Assembly (NCBI GenBank): GCA_031273485.1
Contig: JAISRS010000332.1
Coordinates: 1-8,563, forward strand
DNA: 8,563 bases
Source of the DNA: Prevotellaceae bacterium
GTDB lineage: Bacteria; Bacteroidota; Bacteroidia; Bacteroidales; UBA932
Direction of reading: 5' to 3'
A program made the position numbers and the translations under genes. Positions 1 to 6,313 of this stretch are shown piece by piece (the stretch's first letter is position 1; each line of letters starts with the position of its first letter). A model generated the notes under the pieces. That model did not search any database. It was given only the letters and a program-made list of their open reading frames with translations, and was not told the origin of the DNA.

Positions 1-3
1 GGT

Positions 4-68
4 GTGCCGCGCCAGAGGGAGGAAGCCCTTCGGGTTCGCTTCGCCTTCCCCCCTCTGACGAGCGGCAC
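4..68. repeat. GC-rich long hairpin at left window edge
   Basis: The outer arms GTGCCGC (4-10) and GCGGCAC (62-68) are exact complements. Inside them CAGAGGG (13-19) pairs with CCCTCTG (51-57), and GGAAG (21-25) with CTTCC (45-49). The top holds a small CCC-TTC-GGG hairpin (26-34) and one GCTTCGC (38-44). The structure is far more GC-rich than the genes nearby. It lies downstream of the minus-strand rep/small-gene pair, so it could terminate or stabilise that transcript, but no T-tract follows, so I do not call it a classical terminator. It may continue past the window edge. Confidence 0.7.
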
Positions 69-106
69 GAATTAATTACCCCACCCCGGCGGCATTATCC
101 GGACGT

Positions 107-214
107 GGGACGCTTCGCGCCCCACAACCATTGTTGCCGGCAGACTTCGCTACCGGCTGTGCGGGACGCTTCGCGCCCCACAACCACCATTATAGCCGGT
201 AAGCTTCGCTACCG
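107..214. repeat. Two imperfect tandem repeat units with TTC-loop hairpins
   Basis: A 24-nt segment at 107-130 recurs exactly at 163-186, 56 bp later. Each copy is followed by a related second element (136-155 and 195-214) that differs at three positions (17/20 identical). Each first element folds as GGG-A-CGC, loop TTC, GCG-C-CCC. The second element at 195-214 folds with CGGTA and GC pairing to GCTACCG around a TTC loop. GCTTCGC occurs exactly at 112-118, 168-174 and 203-209, with ACTTCGC at 144-150. The stop codon of the small minus-strand gene (209-211) lies inside the second unit, so the repeats sit directly at the 3' end of that transcript. Nothing in 1-208 looks like a gene. Confidence 0.75.
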
Positions 215-430
215 TGCGTCATTGATACGCTTTTCCCATTTAATTCCCTTGCGCAGATATTCCCCTGCTTTTAAGATAGCCTTCTGCAAGTGTGCAGGTG
301 TACACTCGTCAATTATATGCACGTCTGACAGTGAAAATCCGGTAACCAATCCTGTAAACCTTGGAAAAACATTTCGACGCAGGTATGTCAGCCCGTTAAA
401 CTCAAACAACTCAAATTTTTTCTTCTTCAT
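209..430 (-). CDS. Small basic protein translationally coupled to rep
   Basis: This 73-residue protein starts with MKKKKFELFEF and is rich in lysine and arginine (for example KAILKAGEYLRKGIKWEKR near the C-terminus). Its ATG (428-430) overlaps the rep stop codon (427-429) as ATGA, the usual sign of translational coupling, which is the main reason to take it as real despite its size. I recognise no family. There is no signal peptide or membrane segment. Its position behind the initiator suggests a role in replication, copy control or partition, but that is inference only. The last codons and the TAG stop run into the GC-rich repeat block, so the C-terminus may have been altered by arrival of the repeats. 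Confidence 0.65.
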   Translation of the reverse strand: MKKKKFELFEFNGLTYLRRNVFPRFTGLVTGFSLSDVHIIDECTPAHLQKAILKAGEYLRKGIKWEKRINDAR

Positions 431-1821
431 GCTTCTCCAATTATCGTTGCTAACGATTTAATTTCCTTACTTCGAGATCTCTTGTCGCCACCATTTGCAA
501 TGCGCTGTAACGTTTTCTTAGTGACGTCAATTTCTACTTTTTTCCTGATTTCGTCTTTGCGATTTATTTCTTGCAATGCGATAATCATTGATGGAGTCAT
601 CCTTTTTTGCTTCTTCAAAACATCCCTAAGCGCCTGATTGTCTTCTGCCTGTCGAAATATCTTTTCCATCGCCTTTGCATCATTGCTTGCTAACCTTACC
701 ATTTCCTCAGCTTCTTTATATTCTGCACTGCAAATGTCTACTTCCGGATGGTTAACCTTTTTTTGATCTAGCCTCTTTTTCTTTTCTTGTTCCATGACAG
801 CCTGAAAAATCGGATTATCTTTCATCCCTTCGATCTTTTTGTTCCTTTCTTCTTCCGTCGATTTTTCTTGTTGTCGCTTGCTTCCTATACCCATTATGTG
901 TACCGGTATTTTAAACTCGTCTGTAAGCACTTTACTGATGTATTGCCTTTGTCCTTTCTTCTTTATCTTTCCTTTCCGTATATCATCTTCTAATCGTGTA
1001 AGCCTGTCAGCCGCCCTTTTTAGTTGCCCGTTTTCCTGTATGACGTTTACCGCATCTGCTGCCTTGCTATTCCTGAAAAACTCATAAAGGAAATTGTAAA
1101 CGGTCTCAAAATACTTTTGATCGTTCTTACTGCGTGGGTCTTCGCCCTTCTGGCATATCCACATCTCAAGCCAATTAAACGACCGAGAACTCTCCTTTTT
1201 CAATTGATAGGTAAACGTCAAATCGGCGTTTGCTTTTAGCATTTCCTGCGACAAATCAAGAACATTTTTACGCAACTCAACTACTTGCAAGTATTTTTTC
1301 TCAATACACAACATTTTACGTAACTCGTCAAGATGAACACGATAAAACCCCTTGTCCTTCCATCGACAGCAAATTTCATACATCCTTTTTGCATACAAAG
1401 AATTTAACGTTAATGCCACATTCATGTTGTATGCCGTGAAACCCTCCCCAAGAAACAACAGGAGTGGCAACGCCTCATCGGTGATCCGTAATTGAACCCT
1501 GCGCCCATAACGTTCCGACACGACAGAAGCAATAATCGTAGTGGTAACATCGTAAGTCTTATCGTTACGATTAAAATTGTAGCTCAGTTGTCGTTTTCCC
1601 AAGTCTTTTAATGCAGTCATCACTCTGGTATACTGATTTTGCGCTACAAAATTTCTCAGATTCAACTCTACAGTAATGCTCCCCCAGATATCCCTTTGCC
1701 GTGTCATCTTATTTTGTAACGCCTCAATGACGTAATACATAATATCCTTCTGCATTTGCGTATATTCATACCGTGCGTTAGTGATCGCATTAGGCTGAAT
1801 TATTGATAAATGATCTTCCAT
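427..1821 (-). CDS. Rep_3-family plasmid replication initiator
   Basis: This 464-residue initiator is expected to bind the adjacent iterons, open the origin and recruit host replication proteins. The N-terminal winged-helix domain (about residues 5-115) begins with the typical ITNARYEYTQMQKDIMYYVI segment. The second winged helix (about 125-235) includes LYAKRMYEICCRWKDKG and the region FYRVHLDELRKMLCIEKKY. The C-terminal 230 residues are charged and lysine-rich, contain likely helical stretches, and make the protein longer than many family members. I use the ATG at 1819-1821. A longer reading to 1887 would start upstream of the rep promoter and run back through an iteron. The iterons lie immediately upstream and overlap the promoter, so autorepression by Rep is likely. 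Initiators of this type are common on Bacteroidales plasmids. The exact subfamily cannot be assigned by eye. Confidence 0.9.
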   Translation of the reverse strand: MEDHLSIIQPNAITNARYEYTQMQKDIMYYVIEALQNKMTRQRDIWGSITVELNLRNFVAQNQYTRVMTALKDLGKRQLSYNFNRNDKTYDVTTTIIASVVSERYGRRVQLRITDEALPLLLFLGEGFTAYNMNVALTLNSLYAKRMYEICCRWKDKGFYRVHLDELRKMLCIEKKYLQVVELRKNVLDLSQEMLKANADLTFTYQLKKESSRSFNWLEMWICQKGEDPRSKNDQKYFETVYNFLYEFFRNSKAADAVNVIQENGQLKRAADRLTRLEDDIRKGKIKKKGQRQYISKVLTDEFKIPVHIMGIGSKRQQEKSTEEERNKKIEGMKDNPIFQAVMEQEKKKRLDQKKVNHPEVDICSAEYKEAEEMVRLASNDAKAMEKIFRQAEDNQALRDVLKKQKRMTPSMIIALQEINRKDEIRKKVEIDVTKKTLQRIANGGDKRSRSKEIKSLATIIGEA

Positions 1822-1852
1822 ATCCTTAAAAAAGTCAGTTAAAAAATAGGTA

Positions 1853-1884
1853 CAAAGATATGACCTCTTTTTTAAATTTCCAAA
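1853..1884 (-). promoter_or_regulatory. rep promoter, Bacteroides type, inside iterons
   Basis: On the minus strand TATCTTTG (1853-1860) fits the Bacteroides -7 consensus TAnnTTTG, and TTTG (1881-1884) lies 20 bp upstream as the -33 element. Transcription should begin near 1846, leaving a leader of about 25 nt before the ATG at 1821. The -7 element overlaps a degenerate iteron (1855-1872) and the -33 abuts a good one (1886-1903), so bound Rep would block RNA polymerase. Confidence 0.75.
1855..1872 (+). repeat. Degenerate iteron overlapping rep promoter
   Basis: AAGATATGACCTCTTTTT matches the iteron AAGACAAAACCTCTTTTT at 15 of 18 positions. It starts 31 bp before the next copy, almost the 32-bp period of the array. 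It overlaps the -7 element of the rep promoter, so it may serve as an operator rather than a replication site. Confidence 0.6.
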
Positions 1885-1885
1885 C

Positions 1886-1967
1886 AAGACAAAACCTCTT
1901 TTTCGGGCAAAAATAATAAGACGAAACCTCTTTTTTGAGAGAAAAAATTAAGACAAAACCTCTTTTT
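1886..1967 (+). repeat. Three direct iterons, 32-bp period
   Basis: The 18-nt unit AAGACAAAACCTCTTTTT occurs at 1886-1903 and 1950-1967, and with one change (A to G at position 6) at 1918-1935. The start-to-start distance is exactly 32 bp both times, about three helical turns, so Rep molecules would sit on one face of the DNA. Position directly upstream of a Rep_3 initiator marks this as the Rep-binding array of the origin. Confidence 0.9.
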
Positions 1968-2178
1968 TTGTTTCGCCAATCCCTGATACAGCGGCACTTT
2001 TAACTACCCTTACAATTAAGAATTCCTTCAAATTTAAATTCCTTCAAGGAAAAAAGGTATTTAATGATAATGAAATTGCTTATTTTCAAATTATTAGCAT
2101 GCAATCAAACACAAATTATCTCCAATTTTAAAAGGAAAAAAACTGAATTTCAGTTAATTCCATCTTCTTCCGGCGCGG

Positions 2179-2196
2179 AAAAAGAGTTTTCGTCTT
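2179..2196 (-). repeat. Inverted iteron copy
   Basis: Read on the minus strand, this 18-nt segment matches the iteron at 16 of 18 positions and the 1918 variant at 17 of 18. It faces the direct iteron at 2218-2235 with 21 bp between them. Such inverted pairs often act as operators or handcuffing sites, though that role is not shown here. Confidence 0.6.
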
Positions 2197-2217
2197 GATT
2201 TGCCAAGCAATAAAATG

Positions 2218-2235
2218 AAGACAAAACCTCTTTTT
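2218..2235 (+). repeat. Distal direct iteron
   Basis: An exact copy of AAGACAAAACCTCTTTTT, about 250 bp from the main array and six bases before the perfect palindrome at 2241-2266. Full conservation at a distance suggests it is functional, perhaps in looping between the two parts of the origin. Confidence 0.8.
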
Positions 2236-2240
2236 TTTAT

Positions 2241-2266
2241 GTCTGCAAAAACTATATTTTGCAGAC
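2241..2266. repeat. Perfect 10-6-10 palindrome, possible recombination core site
   Basis: The left arm GTCTGCAAAA (2241-2250) and right arm TTTTGCAGAC (2257-2266) are exact reverse complements around the 6-nt centre ACTATA. A run of C follows, not T, so it is a poor terminator. Arms of about 10-11 bp around a 6-bp centre are the geometry of Xer/dif-type core sites, and a tyrosine recombinase gene begins about 760 bp away. It could equally be a protein-binding or cruciform element of the origin. Confidence 0.5.
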
Positions 2267-2327
2267 CCCCTAACCCCGAATAGCTGAAAACCCAACAAAA
2301 AAAAATAAATTTTTTCTGGATGAAGGT

Positions 2328-2357
2328 TTTGTATCTTCAAATGTTTTTGTACTTTTG
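2328..2357 (+). promoter_or_regulatory. Promoter of first plus-strand operon
   Basis: TACTTTTG (2350-2357) fits the Bacteroides -7 consensus TAnnTTTG. TTTG at 2328-2331 lies 18 bp upstream, slightly short of the usual spacing. A leader of about 30 nt would precede the ATG at 2396. The -33 element lies within AGGTTTTGT (2324-2332), which is identical to the core of an inverted iteron, so Rep might also affect this promoter. Confidence 0.6.
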
Positions 2358-2395
2358 TTTCACGGAATAGTAATTTATAAGTTTGATTGCTCATA

Positions 2396-3031
2396 ATGAG
2401 ATTGTTAGTTTTTTTACATTTCATGTTTGCGCTTTCGATGCTTCGTGCGCAGAAAATTGATTCACTTCAATATAGCTCTCTATTGTCTGATTTGAACAAA
2501 ATATCAGAAACACAAAAATCAATTGAAATAGACGAAATCAAAGGAGTTTACAAACTGACAATTTGGCATTTTGTCCCAAACCTTAATTACGACTTCATCA
2601 ATAATAATTATTACGTAACCATTTCAACATCAAATTTTATAACCAATATGCTAAACAAGCGGCAAGAACGCCGCAGAATTTCCGCAATCGAAAGGCGCTA
2701 TGAAGCAAAAACAAAAATCGATCAAATAGAATTAAAATCTCATATCGTTGCTGTCAATCAGAAACTCGACAATCTCAAAGCTTCCGGGATAATTCTTGAT
2801 AATGATATTGAATTGTACAAAATCAAAGTACAAGAAAACACTGCAAATGAAATAGATACCGAAACTTTTTTAAAAGAAAAAAGCGCAATACTTAATAAAA
2901 TCAAGACTCACAACATCATCATTTCAGAAATACAGAAAGAAATTTTTGAAATTGAAAAATTGATAGTCGTGGAAATTGAGATTGATCTGCATTCTTTTTA
3001 TGTTCCACTCGAAACTGTACTAAACCTATGA
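2396..3031 (+). CDS. Exported coiled-coil protein, TolC/OEP-like single repeat
   Basis: This 211-residue protein has an N-terminal signal peptide (MRLLVFLHFMFALSMLRA, likely cut before Q19). A short beta-like stretch follows (NLNYDFINNNYYVTISTS, about 63-80), then two long helices with coiled-coil character (about 82-145 and 158-192). The order of beta strand, helix, the turn around ENTANEIDTETFLKEKSAI and second helix resembles one repeat of outer-membrane efflux (TolC) proteins, which normally have two such repeats in over 400 residues. I chose ATG 2396 over the TTG at 2387 because it gives a clean signal peptide. The stop overlaps the recombinase start as ATGA (3028-3031), so the two are probably co-translated. 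The periplasmic location is inferred from the signal peptide. The TolC relation is tentative. Confidence 0.7.
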   Translation: MRLLVFLHFMFALSMLRAQKIDSLQYSSLLSDLNKISETQKSIEIDEIKGVYKLTIWHFVPNLNYDFINNNYYVTISTSNFITNMLNKRQERRRISAIERRYEAKTKIDQIELKSHIVAVNQKLDNLKASGIILDNDIELYKIKVQENTANEIDTETFLKEKSAILNKIKTHNIIISEIQKEIFEIEKLIVVEIEIDLHSFYVPLETVLNL

Positions 3032-4545
3032 CTGAACATGATATTCATTTTTTGAACAGTAACGACGCTTCTTTACTCGTTTCGTCAATTCATGACCATC
3101 GACATAAATCACTAATATTGTTAATGCTTGATGCCGGACTTCGCGTATCCGAAGCCGTATCAATGAAATTCGCCAACATAGATTTCAAGAAAAAAACATT
3201 ATCCGTCACTTCATTAAAACAGCGGACTACCGGATGCAATCGTGTTATCCCTCTTTCCCAACGTCTATTTTTCTGTCTTGCAGAATATGCCAAAGAATTT
3301 CCATCTCTGAACATGGATACTTTCCTGTTTCCAAATCTGAGACATCCCGAGCATCATATTTCCCGTGATGCCGTTTACAAATATCTGCACAGGCTTTCTA
3401 TAAAGAAATTGAATATCCCGAACCTTCATCCACACGCACTGAGACACAGTTTTGCAACTTCTTTACTTGCAACAGGCAGCAACCTTCATGAAATTGCCGA
3501 TCTGTTGGGACACCGGAATTTGGACACAACCAGAATTTACACCCACATCCCGCAAGACAGACTGCGTAAATCTATCCGATCCGCAGCTTCGCGAAACGGT
3601 GATCGGTTCCGATTACTCGACTTCCTGAAAGCAAAACGCCCACCTGTTATTTACATACCTAATAATCAATCAACCAATATCATTGTCGGGCGAAACAAAG
3701 AATTTTCAGACATTTCTGAACACGTTACAAAAGGGACAAATGTAATTCTTTTGGGTCCTACTGGAGTAGGTAAACGTACCATTCTTGACGCTTTAAACTT
3801 TGACGGGAAAAAAATACTTACCTTAGATGATACTGCAAGTATCAAAAATTCACTGATATACCTATTACTCTATCTTTACGATGGCGACAAATCTAAAATA
3901 GCGGAACTCACCTTCAAAGAATTTGACAAAGATAAAATAGAAACCCGACTTTCTCGTCAATCTGTTGCTTACCTGTGCGACACCATTAAAGATTTGGTTC
4001 AACCGAAAGAATATGTATTGAAAATTCGACAGTTTGACAACATCACCCCACAGTCAATGAAAGTAATTGAACGCCTCAAAGATACATTTGTTATCGTAAC
4101 ATCTTCTACTGAAATCCCAATTAACAAAGCCTCTTTTCTCTGGAACTTTGAGAAAATAGAAGTCAGGAACCTGAACCGGCAACAATCATTTGAACTAATA
4201 CACAAACTTAGCTATGACTTGACAATAAACGATTATGAGATATTTCGCAACCACATTCTACAGCAAACAGACGGCAACCCACGTGCAATTACAGAAATGG
4301 TAGAACGCTACCGCAGAGAACCGATCCTCATACCGTCCACAATACGAAGCATCACACACATGGGTGCACTTCGCGAATTTGATTGTAGCTACATCCTTAT
4401 CCTTCTCATTGCAAGTTTGGCGATTTTCCGTTACATGACTTCTGAATTTAATAATCCCGGTCTCCGCGTAATCGGTGGAATGGCTATGATACTGCTTTTG
4501 CTTAGTCGCACGTTGGTAGCCAGATCTAAACGTAAAACTATATGA
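3028..4545 (+). CDS. Tyrosine recombinase fused to membrane-anchored P-loop ATPase
   Basis: This 505-residue protein has three parts. Residues 1-185 form a tyrosine recombinase catalytic domain with all expected residues: R39 (LDAGLRVSEA), K64 in the beta hairpin, H136 and R139 (HPHALRHSFA), H162 (LLGHRN) and nucleophile Y171 (TTRIYTHI). There is no N-terminal core-binding domain, much as in the short Fim-type recombinases. Residues 215-435 look like an ORC/STAND-type NTPase: IVGRNKEF, a P-loop GPTGVGKRT (243-251), a Walker-B-like segment ending at D337, a sensor-like FVIVTSS and DGNPRAI (415-421). Two hydrophobic helices (about 453-470 and 481-498) end the protein, so it is probably anchored to the inner membrane with the catalytic domain in the cytoplasm. 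Substrate sites are unknown; the palindrome at 2241-2266 is a candidate. The reading frame is continuous, so the fusion is not an obvious assembly artefact. Confidence 0.85.
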   Translation: MTEHDIHFLNSNDASLLVSSIHDHRHKSLILLMLDAGLRVSEAVSMKFANIDFKKKTLSVTSLKQRTTGCNRVIPLSQRLFFCLAEYAKEFPSLNMDTFLFPNLRHPEHHISRDAVYKYLHRLSIKKLNIPNLHPHALRHSFATSLLATGSNLHEIADLLGHRNLDTTRIYTHIPQDRLRKSIRSAASRNGDRFRLLDFLKAKRPPVIYIPNNQSTNIIVGRNKEFSDISEHVTKGTNVILLGPTGVGKRTILDALNFDGKKILTLDDTASIKNSLIYLLLYLYDGDKSKIAELTFKEFDKDKIETRLSRQSVAYLCDTIKDLVQPKEYVLKIRQFDNITPQSMKVIERLKDTFVIVTSSTEIPINKASFLWNFEKIEVRNLNRQQSFELIHKLSYDLTINDYEIFRNHILQQTDGNPRAITEMVERYRREPILIPSTIRSITHMGALREFDCSYILILLIASLAIFRYMTSEFNNPGLRVIGGMAMILLLLSRTLVARSKRKTI

Positions 4546-4587
4546 ATAAAATAATAATTTATAATAAAATAATAATTTATAATAAAT
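4545..4587 (+). repeat. 18-bp AT-only tandem repeat before GTG start
   Basis: AATAAAATAATAATTTAT occurs twice in tandem without a mismatch (4545-4562, 4563-4580), followed by a partial third copy. It fills the whole gap between the recombinase stop and the next start. A 17-nt stretch of it (4554-4570) recurs exactly at 6288-6304 in front of another gene. It probably acts as an unstructured translation-initiation leader, since Bacteroidetes do not rely on Shine-Dalgarno pairing. Confidence 0.75.
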
Positions 4588-4589
4588 AA

Positions 4590-5975
4590 GTGAAAGCCCC
4601 AACGCATATCATAGGTGGTGCCGTTTTCACCGGTACATTATGTTCTTTCGGCGATGTAAATATCTTCGGCGACTGGCGTTACCTTACCGTATGCGCTTGC
4701 TTTAGCATACTTCCAGACATTGACACAACGAAATCGTTCATCGGAAGAATCTTTTTCCCACTTGCATGGATTGTAAACCGTAAATTTGGACACAGAACAA
4801 TTACTCACTCACTACTATTTTTCGCCGCAGTCTGGGTGACGCTTCGATTGCTTCTTTACTTTGCTTTCTTGAAAGATGCTGTTTGGATAAATATTTCCTT
4901 GTTCGCCCTGCTTTCACATTTCGTCTTAGACATGATGACAGTTTCAGGTATTCCCCTTCTATTCCCTTTTTTCCGTAACCCTTGCGTTATCCCCGGTAAT
5001 CCTGCCTATAGATTTAATACCAATTCATGGCGATCTGAAATTGTCGTTTCCGGTGTCTGTGGTTTGCTTTGCATAACAATGCAACCACTCTTTGCCAATG
5101 GCTTCTGGACATCCTACAATCGCACTTTTGCAACCGTGCAGCATGTAAACCGTGAAAACCAGAACACGGAATATTACGTTATCTGTGAGTATTCCTACAT
5201 TCGTAATGCACAAACACATATCGGTGAAGCAATTGTATTGGAAAGCAAGGAAAATGAACTTATCCTTTTCAATAAACAGGAAGTTTTTTCCCTTTCCTCC
5301 GATGACCCGCAAACAAAAATAAACTATACCAAACCACGAATATCGGATATTGAAAAACGGTTTGCCGAAATGCACTTTTTCAATGTTAGACTTGACAGTT
5401 TACAGAAAATTCTAACCGGTAAACTCGTCTCCGGTCTTATTCAGTCAAACTACAATGTTCGCTATGTCGAAGATGCAATCACCTACTACACAAATTTCAT
5501 CAAATTTTCAAACCGCTACAATTTCAATGTTCTTGCCGGTGAAGATAGCAGCAGAACTGCAATCAAAACCAACATCGCAAAACTGGAAGCAAGTATCGCA
5601 CAACACAAAATAAAATTTAAAAACGAATATGACAAATGGATAGCACATCAATCAGAAATCAACGCTTTGGAACTTGATTTGGCTACGGAACAGCTAACCC
5701 CATACGAAAGAAACAGAAAACAAAAAGAATTGCTCAAATTGAAAAGCCGCAGAATAGAAGAACCTGTCTACTCTCCACCATTACCGCAAATTGCTGAATT
5801 AAATGCACAGCAAAAGGCAATGAATGATCGATTTTTACTGTTCTCCGGTCATATTACCGTTTATCAGTTCGGATACGCTCCATCGGAAACGGCAGCAGAA
5901 ATAGAACATCAGAAAATAAAAACTCCTAACTTTGACATAGATAAAACCTCATTATTAGCAAACTTAAATAAGTAA
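4590..5975 (+). CDS. YdjM/COG1988-type membrane-bound metal-dependent hydrolase with coiled-coil tail
   Basis: This 461-residue protein starts at GTG; the start is supported because the family's conserved N-terminus (KAPTHIIGG) begins at codon 2. The N-terminal domain (about 1-170) carries the family motifs: H6, LPDIDTTKS (D43, D45), GHRTITHS (68-75 region) and LLSHFVLDMMTVSGIPLLFPF (H110, D114), set among several hydrophobic segments. These His/Asp residues suggest a metal site facing the membrane, although the substrate of this family is not settled. The C-terminal part (about 180-461) is soluble and unusual, with a helical, charged coiled-coil region near 320-410 (for example HQSEINALELDLATEQL). 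Together this is well beyond the usual size of the hydrolase domain. It sits in the operon between the membrane-anchored recombinase and an HNH nuclease, with a 5-bp gap to the latter. Confidence 0.8.
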   Translation: MKAPTHIIGGAVFTGTLCSFGDVNIFGDWRYLTVCACFSILPDIDTTKSFIGRIFFPLAWIVNRKFGHRTITHSLLFFAAVWVTLRLLLYFAFLKDAVWINISLFALLSHFVLDMMTVSGIPLLFPFFRNPCVIPGNPAYRFNTNSWRSEIVVSGVCGLLCITMQPLFANGFWTSYNRTFATVQHVNRENQNTEYYVICEYSYIRNAQTHIGEAIVLESKENELILFNKQEVFSLSSDDPQTKINYTKPRISDIEKRFAEMHFFNVRLDSLQKILTGKLVSGLIQSNYNVRYVEDAITYYTNFIKFSNRYNFNVLAGEDSSRTAIKTNIAKLEASIAQHKIKFKNEYDKWIAHQSEINALELDLATEQLTPYERNRKQKELLKLKSRRIEEPVYSPPLPQIAELNAQQKAMNDRFLLFSGHITVYQFGYAPSETAAEIEHQKIKTPNFDIDKTSLLANLNK

Positions 5976-5980
5976 TACTC

Positions 5981-6298
5981 ATGCCAATTGATCCATCAAA
6001 ATACCCGAAAAACTGGCAGGAAATCAGTCGCCGGATTCGTTACATACGTGCAGAAAACAAATGTGAAGAATGCGGTGCTGTAAATTACCAGCCTCATCCA
6101 GTTACAGGCAACAAAGTTGTTTTAACGGTTGCTCATCTCAATCACGACACAACCGACAACAGAGAAGAAAATCTCAAAGCTCTTTGCCAGTTCTGTCACC
6201 TTAAACATGACCGTATCGACAACAAGAAACGGAAAAAATTTGGTAAAGATTATTCCGGATTGAAGAACCAGTTAACCATCAACTTTGATAATTTATAA
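5981..6298 (+). CDS. HNH endonuclease
   Basis: This 105-residue protein is a compact HNH nuclease expected to cut DNA with a single divalent metal ion. Four cysteines for structural zinc are visible as CEEC (C28, C31) and CQFC (C69, C72). The catalytic part reads AHLNHD (51-56), then N64 in ENLKALC, then H73 and H76 in CHLKHD, the full His-Asn-His order. The N-terminus YPKNWQEISRRIRYIRAENKC is typical of the small HNH proteins found on phages and plasmids of Bacteroidetes. It begins 5 bp after the previous stop and so is part of the same operon. Whether it serves defence, DNA uptake or element mobility cannot be read from the sequence. There is no methylase or specificity partner here. Confidence 0.88.
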   Translation: MPIDPSKYPKNWQEISRRIRYIRAENKCEECGAVNYQPHPVTGNKVVLTVAHLNHDTTDNREENLKALCQFCHLKHDRIDNKKRKKFGKDYSGLKNQLTINFDNL

Positions 6299-6313
6299 TA
6301 AAATATATAAAAT

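Larger units (their letters stand above)
1822..2395. other. Probable replication origin and divergent promoter region
   Basis: This gene-free interval between rep and the plus-strand operon holds the iterons, an AT-rich stretch (about 2000-2160) suited to strand opening, and several symmetrical elements. An 11-nt direct repeat AATTCCTTCAA occurs at 2021-2031 and 2037-2047. AACTGAA-T-TTCAGTT (2141-2155) is a perfect 7-bp inverted repeat. I did not find a convincing DnaA box (TTATNCACA). The interval is the only one with the full set of origin features, so oriV is most likely here, but the strand-opening site is an inference from base composition. Confidence 0.75.

Noticed and set aside
105..461. 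Plus-strand reading frame of 118 aa at the left end
   Set aside because: It is built from the GC-rich repeat units and then runs antisense to the small gene and the end of rep. It shows no domain or plausible start context.
1822..1887. N-terminal extension of rep to an ATG at 1887
   Set aside because: The extension lies upstream of the rep promoter's expected transcript start and across iterons. The conserved family sequence begins just after the ATG at 1821.
2128..2424. Minus-strand 98-aa reading frame in the origin
   Set aside because: It crosses the iterons, the palindrome and the operon promoter, and its translation is low-complexity with no family features.
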